A stretch of DNA of 7,322 nt. Origin: Desulfobacca acetoxidans. Its GTDB lineage: Bacteria; Desulfobacterota; Desulfobaccia; Desulfobaccales; 0-14-0-80-60-11. The stretch is taken from NCBI GenBank assembly GCA_020723225.1, contig DYJG01000118.1:1-7322 (forward strand), read 5' to 3'. Within the stretch, counting starts at the first letter, position 1. Each line of letters begins with the position of its first letter. Below, piece after piece: positions 1 through 4,683 of the stretch. The translations under genes were made by a program, and so were the position numbers. Under the pieces are notes generated by a model, which was not told where the DNA came from, did not search any database, and worked only from the letters and a program-made list of their open reading frames with translations.

Positions 1-1
1 G

Positions 2-1078
2 CAGCCCCGGAATTATCCGCTTCTGGGAGTGATTCTCTTCTTCTTGTGCCAGACCAGCGTCTATGGCTTGATGCTGGCCCTGGTTCTGGGGGTGATACTC
101 TTTTGGACCGCATTCCTGGAGCGGGCCGCCCGGACCTGGGGGGCCCGCGCTGCGTTTGCCTTAGTTCTGCTGGGCGCCGGCCTCTCTTTGCTGCAACTGG
201 TTCCCCCGCCGGATTCCGGTTTTGCCACAGGCTGGAAGTTCGGCCTGGATGCGCCCCACCTGGCCCGGACCCTGGCCGCCGTCTGGAAAAGCTATGTGCC
301 CTTGCCCGCTTTAGATTACCATTTTTGGAACACCAACCTGATCCCCGACCCCCGCTGGCAGGCCCTGCTGTCCGTGGTTTTTCTGGCTTTCGGGTTGTTG
401 CTCTTCGGACGGCAGCCGCTGCCTTTATTCCTCTATGGTGTGGGCACCCTGGGAATTCTGGCCTTCACCTATATCAAATATCCCGGGTCCATCCGGCACC
501 ACGGGCACCTCTACCTGCTCTTCATCGCCGGCCTGTGGCTGGCGTCGGTTTTTCCGGAGGAAAAGAATCGTTTTCTCTCCATCCGACCCCTGGCGAATTT
601 CTGCCGGGGGCACCGCGATCAGGTGGTGACCATCCTGTTGGCCGTTCACCTGGCGGCCGGGATAACTGCCGCGTCCTTGGATTTATTCTATCCGTTCTCC
701 GCCAGCCTGGATGCCACCCGGTTTATTAAGGAAAACCGGCTGGACCGGTTGGTAATGGTGGGACACACGGATGACGCCGCCCTGTCCATGGCCGGCTGCC
801 TGGATTGCCCCATTTATTACCCCGCCAGCGGCAGGAGGGGGTCATTTCTCGTGTTCAACCAGGAGAGGAATAAGGAGTTGGGACCCGGGGAATTGGTGGT
901 CCAGGCCAGGGAGTTGGCCCGGGAACAGCAACGGGATGCCCTGCTCCTGTTGAACCGTGAGCTGCCCCCGGGGGAATTTCCAGCGATTCTATTGGCGGAG
1001 TTCACCCACAGCCTGGTGGCCGATGAGAATTTTTATCTATATCTGGTGTCTGCGTTTGGCCCGATGGCCAGAGAATGA
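2..1078 (+). CDS. Polytopic membrane protein of unknown function, 5' end cut by window edge
   Basis: The reading frame is open from the first complete codon at the left edge to TGA at 1076-1078, giving 358 visible residues. The first possible start, GTG at 29, falls inside a hydrophobic stretch, so I take the gene as truncated rather than starting there. About six hydrophobic segments can be seen in the first 220 residues after that GTG (roughly 5-25, 40-56, 107-125, 128-148, 157-173 and 199-218). A soluble C-terminal tail of about 120 residues follows, containing VGHTDDAA, PIYYPAS and a closing ENFYLYLV. This arrangement recalls large uncharacterised bacterial membrane proteins related to GT-C/family 39 glycosyltransferases, whose catalytic residues would lie upstream of the window. 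No active-site motif is visible here, so a function cannot be given. It converges on the kinase-like gene at 1272-2075, with a palindrome between them. Confidence 0.75.
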   Translation, partial: QPRNYPLLGVILFFLCQTSVYGLMLALVLGVILFWTAFLERAARTWGARAAFALVLLGAGLSLLQLVPPPDSGFATGWKFGLDAPHLARTLAAVWKSYVPLPALDYHFWNTNLIPDPRWQALLSVVFLAFGLLLFGRQPLPLFLYGVGTLGILAFTYIKYPGSIRHHGHLYLLFIAGLWLASVFPEEKNRFLSIRPLANFCRGHRDQVVTILLAVHLAAGITAASLDLFYPFSASLDATRFIKENRLDRLVMVGHTDDAALSMAGCLDCPIYYPASGRRGSFLVFNQERNKELGPGELVVQARELAREQQRDALLLLNRELPPGEFPAILLAEFTHSLVADENFYLYLVSAFGPMARE

Positions 1079-1144
1079 GCGGATCGGTTACCGGAATTTT
1101 TGGCGTAAAGCTATACTGAGCGACTTACTTAAACGCGCTTAACA

Positions 1145-1215
1145 TCATCTCTGCGGCCTCTGCGCCTCTGCGAGAAACCTTTTTTCTCGCAGAGACGCAG
1201 AGAGCGCAGAGATGA
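1145..1215. repeat. Long imperfect palindrome built from CTCTGCG units
   Basis: Arms 1145-1177 and 1183-1215 are reverse complements at 30 of 33 positions around a 5-nt centre (1178-1182). The left arm carries CTCTGCG three times (1149-1155, 1158-1164, 1166-1172), and the right arm carries the complementary CGCAGAG units. Mismatches fall only between units (1156, 1157, 1165). The element sits in the gap between two convergent genes, where either transcript would fold into a very stable hairpin, so it may act as a two-way terminator or mRNA 3'-end protector. From memory, similar CACAGAG/CGCAGAG palindromes are dispersed in many environmental genomes, so it may be a miniature mobile repeat. No flanking target duplication is obvious. 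The rest of 1079-1271 shows no gene. Confidence 0.85.
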
Positions 1216-1271
1216 ATAATGCGCAATTATTTGTGTCGCCATCTATAAAAAGCCAACAACGAAAAACGGCA

Positions 1272-2075
1272 CTAGACCCGGTGGTGCAGATCCAGGCGCA
1301 CCGGCTGCTCGCCGCACACCTCTTTGGCGATCTCCTGCAAGAGATGTACTTCCTTGGGGTTATGAATGATGCCGGTGACCACGATGCTCCCCTCTTGCAG
1401 GCTTACCTCCAGGGTGGGGATCAATAGCCGGGGTTCGGTGGCCACCCGGGCCTTGAGGCGGTGGGCCAGAGCTTTGCGCGCCAACTCCGCCCTGGCTTCC
1501 GGGGTCGCCAGGCGGTCTTTTTCTCCCAGGCCCTCCACCAGGATGTCCTCCACCTGGTTATAGGTGAGACTGCCGGTGTTCAAGGTCATATCGTAGAAGC
1601 GGTCCTCATGCCATTCGGAGCCGTAAATGGCCTTGATAAAGCAGGCACGTTCGCCGTCCACCTGGTTGATGAGGCGCTCCGCGGCCACCCGACTTAAGCG
1701 CTCCCGTTCCATGATGCGCTCGAGGCGCACCTCCAGGGGGGCCACCAGCCGGGCCCGGAGGCAAAAGGGCACACCCTCCAGCAAAAAAGACCCCCCCCGG
1801 CCGATGATGACCGCCCGGTCATCCGCGGCATAAGTAAGGATCAGCGCCTCCACCTCGGCCATATACCCCCGGTATTGCCAGTCGTAGCGCTCCCACACCG
1901 TGGGGCAAACCTCATCCAGTTCCCGGGCCGCCCTGGCCCAGCGGGGGCCGATATTTTCCAGGTCTTGAAAGAGCCGCTTTTTATCAACGAACCGGTAATC
2001 CAGGCGGGCCGCCACCCTTTGCCCGATCTCGTGGCCGCCGCTGCCGAACTCCCGGGAAATGGTCAGAATAGCCAT
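1272..2075 (-). CDS. Cytidylate kinase-like family protein with C-terminal BON-like region
   Basis: This 267-residue protein starts MAILTISREFGSGG, which contains the Walker A-like P-loop (S7 to G14) typical of the cytidylate kinase-like (Cytidylate_kin2) family. VIIGRGG at 89-95 and DRFYDMTLNTG at 158-168 are further family signatures. The kinase-like part ends near residue 200. The last 65 or so residues (LEVSLQEGSIVVTGIIHNP, then an amphipathic helix) resemble a BON-type alpha/beta fold. The family is predicted to bind and phosphorylate nucleotides, but members with such tails are uncharacterised, so CMP as substrate is not established. The ATG start is supported by GAGGTG 5 nt upstream. 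The gene begins 32 bp after the TerC-like stop on the same strand, so the two are probably co-transcribed. TAG at 1272-1274 ends it. Confidence 0.85.
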   Translation of the reverse strand: MAILTISREFGSGGHEIGQRVAARLDYRFVDKKRLFQDLENIGPRWARAARELDEVCPTVWERYDWQYRGYMAEVEALILTYAADDRAVIIGRGGSFLLEGVPFCLRARLVAPLEVRLERIMERERLSRVAAERLINQVDGERACFIKAIYGSEWHEDRFYDMTLNTGSLTYNQVEDILVEGLGEKDRLATPEARAELARKALAHRLKARVATEPRLLIPTLEVSLQEGSIVVTGIIHNPKEVHLLQEIAKEVCGEQPVRLDLHHRV

Positions 2076-2107
2076 GTGCGCACCTCGTTTGATTCAATCG
2101 GCAAAAA

Positions 2108-2830
2108 TTAACCGCTCGGGGACTGTTCCGTTTCCTCGTCCTTGCGAAAAACGAATCTGATCCACAATTTTCCCACCACGATGACACCGGCAGCAAAGAC
2201 CGCCTCCATGGCGTAGTTGAACCAGGCCGGCATCTGCAGCAGCCGCGCCACCCACGGATCGGTGAAGATCATTTCCCCGGCCACCCGGCCCAAGACCGCG
2301 GCGCCTATATAAATGATGATGGGATAACGGTCCATGAGCATGGACAGCAGGTTGCTGGTGAAGACCACGAAGGGGATGGACAGGGCCAGGCCGAAGATCA
2401 GTAGAAAGAAGTTGCCGTGGGAGGCTCCGGCCACGGCCAGGACGTTGTCGGTGCTCATGGTGATATCGGCGATGACGATAAGCTGCATGGCCTGCCACAG
2501 GGACTTGGCCTCCTTGTCCTGCTGTTCGGGCGCGCCCTCCAGGAAGAGCTTGACCGCGATCCAGGCGATGAGCACTCCGCCCGCCAGTTTGATAAAGGAT
2601 ACTTCCAATAACTGGGCCACGAAAAAGGTGAGCACCACCCGCAAGAGGACCGCGGCGCCCGAGCCGAGGAAGATGCCCCAGCGCCTTTGACTCCGCGGCA
2701 GGGAGCGCACGGCCATGGCGATGACCACCGCGTTATCCCCTGCCAGGATCAGGTCGATGATGACGATGTTAACAATGCCCAGGAAAAAGGCCCAATCCAG
2801 TTTATCCAGTCCCCAAGCTGCCAGGTCCAT
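2108..2830 (-). CDS. TerC family (YjbE-type) integral membrane protein, putative metal transporter
   Basis: This 240-residue, very hydrophobic protein has about seven membrane segments and the two hallmark acidic motifs of the TerC/YjbE family: DLILAGDNAVVIAMA (residues 26-40) and ADITMSTDNVLAVAGASHG (121-139). D26, D32, D122 and D128 are the likely metal-binding acidic residues within the membrane. YjbE/YkoY-type relatives are linked to manganese export or metalation of exported proteins, and I infer a similar metal role here. Start choice: the frame opens at GTG 2839, but GGAG lies 8 nt before the ATG at 2830, while nothing well placed precedes the GTG, so ATG 2830 is preferred. A strong promoter lies about 100 nt upstream. 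The charged tail (FRKDEETEQSPSG) is cytoplasmic or periplasmic, not membrane. It heads a likely operon with the kinase-like gene. Confidence 0.88.
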   Translation of the reverse strand: MDLAAWGLDKLDWAFFLGIVNIVIIDLILAGDNAVVIAMAVRSLPRSQRRWGIFLGSGAAVLLRVVLTFFVAQLLEVSFIKLAGGVLIAWIAVKLFLEGAPEQQDKEAKSLWQAMQLIVIADITMSTDNVLAVAGASHGNFFLLIFGLALSIPFVVFTSNLLSMLMDRYPIIIYIGAAVLGRVAGEMIFTDPWVARLLQMPAWFNYAMEAVFAAGVIVVGKLWIRFVFRKDEETEQSPSG

Positions 2831-2839
2831 TGATTTCAC

Positions 2840-2929
2840 TCCGTGATGGCGATCTCGCGCCCGCGCGGGGGCGAGGGCCGCGCCCTTTCCCGGAAAAAAC
2901 CGGGAAAGAGGCTCAATTTCAAAGGTAAT
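2840..2929 (-). promoter_or_regulatory. Structured 5' leader of the TerC-like gene (two hairpins)
   Basis: Between the predicted transcription start (about 2929) and the TerC-like ATG lie two hairpins. The first is a perfect 9-bp stem (2885-2893 with 2900-2908) around six T/A bases. The second is GC-rich (2854-2858 with 2871-2875, then 2860-2862 with 2867-2869, one mismatch, 4-nt loop). Neither is followed by a T-run, so they are not canonical terminators. TerC/YjbE genes elsewhere often carry the yybP-ykoY manganese riboswitch. I looked for its conserved core and did not recognise it, so this is only a candidate cis-regulatory leader or stability structure. Confidence 0.5.
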
Positions 2930-2935
2930 TAGTTG

Positions 2936-2964
2936 AGTATAAGCACTATCATCAGGGCTGTCAA
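2936..2964 (-). promoter_or_regulatory. Sigma-70-type promoter for the TerC-like/kinase-like operon
   Basis: Read on the minus strand, TTGACA (2964-2959) is followed by a 17-bp spacer and TATACT (2941-2936). The -35 matches consensus exactly and the -10 differs at one position (TATAAT). A run of seven T's leads into the -35 box. The expected transcription start is near 2929, giving the leader described separately. Confidence 0.75.
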
Positions 2965-3036
2965 AAAAACTCGGTACGGGGGCCCGGGAAAAATACTTGG
3001 TTGCAGTGGGAAAGATTTCGGGTTAATGTAAAAAAA

Positions 3037-3048
3037 TGTAAATTTACA
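3037..3048. promoter_or_regulatory. Candidate operator: perfect 12-bp palindrome TGTAAATTTACA
   Basis: TGTAAATTTACA is a perfect dyad, flanked by A-run and T-run bases (3030-3034 with 3051-3055) that extend the symmetry after two mismatches. ATGTAAA also occurs as a direct repeat with a 10-bp period (3026-3032 and 3036-3042). It lies 22 bp upstream of the rightward -35 box and 72 bp from the leftward one, in the AT-rich gap between divergent promoters. ArsR-type dimers bind AT-rich imperfect palindromes, so autoregulation by the adjacent repressor is a reasonable inference. The site is too short and too common a shape to assign a binding protein. Confidence 0.45.
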
Positions 3049-3070
3049 AATTTTTCGCTGGTTTTGCCCC

Positions 3071-3099
3071 TTGACAGGAGAAGCCAAGAGGAGTATATT
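3071..3099 (+). promoter_or_regulatory. Sigma-70-type promoter for the ArsR-type repressor
   Basis: TTGACA (3071-3076), a 17-bp spacer and TATATT (3094-3099) form a near-consensus promoter. The predicted transcription start (about 3105-3107) coincides with the first good ATG of the repressor at 3107. The mRNA would therefore be leaderless, or translation would begin further in, at ATG 3170. Confidence 0.75.
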
Positions 3100-3106
3100 A
3101 GTTTCA

Positions 3107-3511
3107 ATGATTCGCAACAATAAACAAAATGTGACGGGGAAGCCCGCCGCCATTTCCCAGGAAGAGGCCATGCTTTGGGAAATGCAGGCCGATATGTGCC
3201 AGACCCTGGCTAACCCCAAGCGGCTGCAGATTCTCAATCTCCTGAAAGACGGGGAGCTTTCCGTGGGCGCCATGGTGCAGGCCCTGGGCGTGGCCAAGGC
3301 CAATCTGTCCCAGCATCTGGGAGTCATGCGGCAAAAAGGCATCCTCCTGTCCCGGCGGGAAGGCACCACCATTTTTTACCGCCTGGGCACGCCGCATATT
3401 GCCGAAGCCTGCAAGATCATGCGCCTGGTGCTGTTGGAAGCCCTGACCGCCAGGGGAGAACTCTCCCGGAGCTTGCTGTTGACGGAGAAGATGGACGCGG
3501 AAGGTAAATAG
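3107..3511 (+). CDS. ArsR/SmtB-family winged-helix transcriptional regulator
   Basis: This 134-residue protein (from ATG 3107) has the ArsR winged-helix core: LANPKRLQILNLLKDGELSV, the recognition helix ANLSQHLGVMRQKGI, and the wing RREGTTIFYRL. The family represses nearby genes and lets go when a metal or redox signal binds. The canonical arsenic motif ELCVCDL is absent; the matching stretch reads LSVGAMVQAL. Two cysteines remain, C31 just before LANPKR and C102 in the last long helix, which could form a thiol-based sensor, though not at the positions I recall for BigR/SqrR. Start choice: the frame opens upstream at TTG 3071, but that is the -35 box itself. ATG 3107 sits at the predicted transcript start, with AAGAGGAG 13 nt upstream, too far to be a normal binding site. 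ATG 3170, with AGGA 7 nt upstream, would give 113 residues and keep the whole fold. The protein probably controls itself and the electron-transfer genes downstream. Confidence 0.85.
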   Translation: MIRNNKQNVTGKPAAISQEEAMLWEMQADMCQTLANPKRLQILNLLKDGELSVGAMVQALGVAKANLSQHLGVMRQKGILLSRREGTTIFYRLGTPHIAEACKIMRLVLLEALTARGELSRSLLLTEKMDAEGK

Positions 3512-3595
3512 GCGGCAACGCCGGGACACAATTTTTTTTTTAGGCTTATAAGTTGCAATGTTTCTAAATAATATATTGGTGGAGGATTATCGATA

Positions 3596-4366
3596 ATGGC
3601 CGTAAGCGACCCGACTCATCCAGTCATTGAGTGCGAATGCCGGCACGAGCCCCAGGTTTGCGCCGGGAACCGCAAGGAGAGGCGGATCCGGGCGGCCCGG
3701 GTCCAAAGGACCCGGCGCCTCAAGCAGTTGATCCTGGGGACGGCCTTCCTGGTCCTGTTGGGAGCAGGCTGGCTCTATCCCCTCATCGGTTACTTCATCC
3801 CCGTGTGCATGCTGCTGGGCATCGGCCTGGCCGCGTTTAAAGGCCGCAACTGGTGCGACTGGCTCTGTCCCCGGGGCTCTTTCGAGGACAGCATGTTGGC
3901 CCGGATCAGCCCGCAGCGCCGGATTCCGAGGGTCTTTCGCGGCACGCCTTTGCGGGTGGGGATGATGGGATTATTGATGACCGTGCTCACCGTGCAGATC
4001 GTCAGACTGTGGCCGGACGCCTGGGCCATCGGCGGCTTTTTCGTAATGCTGCTCTCCATCACCACCGGGGTGGGCGTGGTTTTGGGCCTCATTTTTCAGC
4101 AGCGGACCTGGTGTTATCTCTGCCCCATCGGCACCATGTCCAATTGGGTGGGGAAAAACCGGCGGCCCCTGCTCATGGCTGTTGAAAAGTGCACGGAGTG
4201 CAACCTCTGCGCCAGGGCCTGCCCCATGCAACTGGCGCCCGTGGCCATCAAAGGCCAAGGGGGCATGCCTAACCGGGGCGATTGTCTCAAATGCAGCCTC
4301 TGTGTGGGGAACTGCCCCACCGGGGCGCTCACTTTCCTGGAGCGGCAACAGCAACAGGCCGCCTGA
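3596..4366 (+). CDS. NapH-like membrane protein with two 4Fe-4S ferredoxin motifs
   Basis: This 256-residue protein begins at ATG with GGAGG 10 nt upstream. A basic N-terminal segment (residues 26-43) precedes four hydrophobic segments (about 44-61, 63-82, 121-140, 143-166). CP motifs flank the membrane part: W86-C87-D-W-L-C91-P (CX3CP) and W172-C173-Y-L-C176-P (CX2CP). Two classical 4Fe-4S motifs follow: C199/C202/C205/C209-P and C230/C233/C236/C240-P. This is the order seen in NapH and related quinol-oxidising or electron-relay proteins of the NosR/CcoG type. I infer electron transfer between the quinone pool or cytoplasm and periplasmic partners, most simply the cytochrome encoded next. 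An extra cysteine cluster, C13, C15 and C22, lies before the first helix. The gene starts 84 bp after the repressor stop, and a terminator-like hairpin follows directly. NapG, NapC and other Nap genes are absent, so the symbol napH is not justified. Confidence 0.88.
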   Translation: MAVSDPTHPVIECECRHEPQVCAGNRKERRIRAARVQRTRRLKQLILGTAFLVLLGAGWLYPLIGYFIPVCMLLGIGLAAFKGRNWCDWLCPRGSFEDSMLARISPQRRIPRVFRGTPLRVGMMGLLMTVLTVQIVRLWPDAWAIGGFFVMLLSITTGVGVVLGLIFQQRTWCYLCPIGTMSNWVGKNRRPLLMAVEKCTECNLCARACPMQLAPVAIKGQGGMPNRGDCLKCSLCVGNCPTGALTFLERQQQQAA

Positions 4367-4378
4367 TCCGCTGCCGTG

Positions 4379-4419
4379 AGGCGCCGCCGCCCGACTCCCC
4401 GCCAACGGCGGCGCCTTTT
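4379..4419 (+). terminator. Intrinsic terminator after the Fe-S membrane protein gene
   Basis: GGCGCCGCCG (4380-4389) pairs perfectly with CGGCGGCGCC (4406-4415), plus A4379-T4416, around a 16-nt loop. TTTT (4416-4419) follows. The stem begins 12 bp after the stop codon. The T-run is short, so read-through into the cytochrome gene is possible. Confidence 0.65.
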
Positions 4420-4683
4420 CGGTGAAACTCCGGACGTCCCCCATCTAACCAAATCTAGAAATTATTCATTTTTTTTTTACCTCGGCAAACAAACTTTTTA
4501 TAGGCCATTTTTCTAGATATATTATGGTCCATACATAATTTTTTGTAGGGAAAGTTTAGAATATATGATATTATCAAACTATCTAAAATCCCGAGTTTTG
4601 GTGGGCCGGCCGGAGAGACCCGGTTTGTCATGGAAAGGCACTTGGCAAGAAGGATCTGTTCCACCTAAAACCAAGGAGGCTCT
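4420..4683 (+). promoter_or_regulatory. AT-rich control region and leader of the octahaem cytochrome gene
   Basis: No convincing gene lies in this 264-bp stretch. Its middle (about 4450-4590) is markedly AT-rich against GC-rich neighbours. Dyads are ATTATG-N7-CATAAT (4521-4539) and TGATA-T-TATCA (4566-4576). Possible -10 boxes are TATATT (4518-4523) and TATGAT (4564-4569), but neither has a good -35, so I do not fix a promoter. The last 90 bases are GC-rich and end with AAGGAGG (4673-4679), 4 nt before ATG. CCACCT at 4661-4666 can pair with AGGAGG (4674-4679) except for one A-A mismatch and could mask the ribosome binding site. A 12-codon frame (4630-4668) is in phase with the cytochrome but has no ribosome binding site. 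I looked for a GEMM (cyclic-dinucleotide) riboswitch core and did not find it. Confidence 0.5.

Noticed and set aside
1081..1106. Terminator at CGGTTACCG followed by T's, after the first gene
   Set aside because: The dyad leaves a loop of only one base and too few pairs; the palindrome at 1145-1215 is a better candidate.
3071..3106. TTG start for the ArsR protein at 3071
   Set aside because: These bases are the -35 box of a near-consensus promoter and the stretch up to 3106 would lie before the predicted transcript start.
3511..3541. Terminator after the ArsR gene (GGCG-GCAA-CGCC plus ten T's)
   Set aside because: The stem is only 4 bp and the T-run begins 9 nt after it, so it is not a convincing terminator and read-through into the Fe-S gene remains likely.
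4630..4660. Possible sigma-54 promoter (GGCAC...GGCAAG) before the cytochrome
   Set aside because: The spacing between the GG and GC elements does not fit the required 10 bases, so the -24/-12 pattern fails.
4455..4664. 69-codon minus-strand reading frame in the cytochrome upstream region
   Set aside because: It covers AT-rich regulatory DNA, has no recognisable ribosome binding site or family motif, and its composition follows the dyads and T-runs.
4600..4683. Cyclic-dinucleotide (GEMM) riboswitch, common before multihaem cytochrome genes
   Set aside because: The conserved core and its tetraloop-receptor pattern could not be found in the leader by eye.
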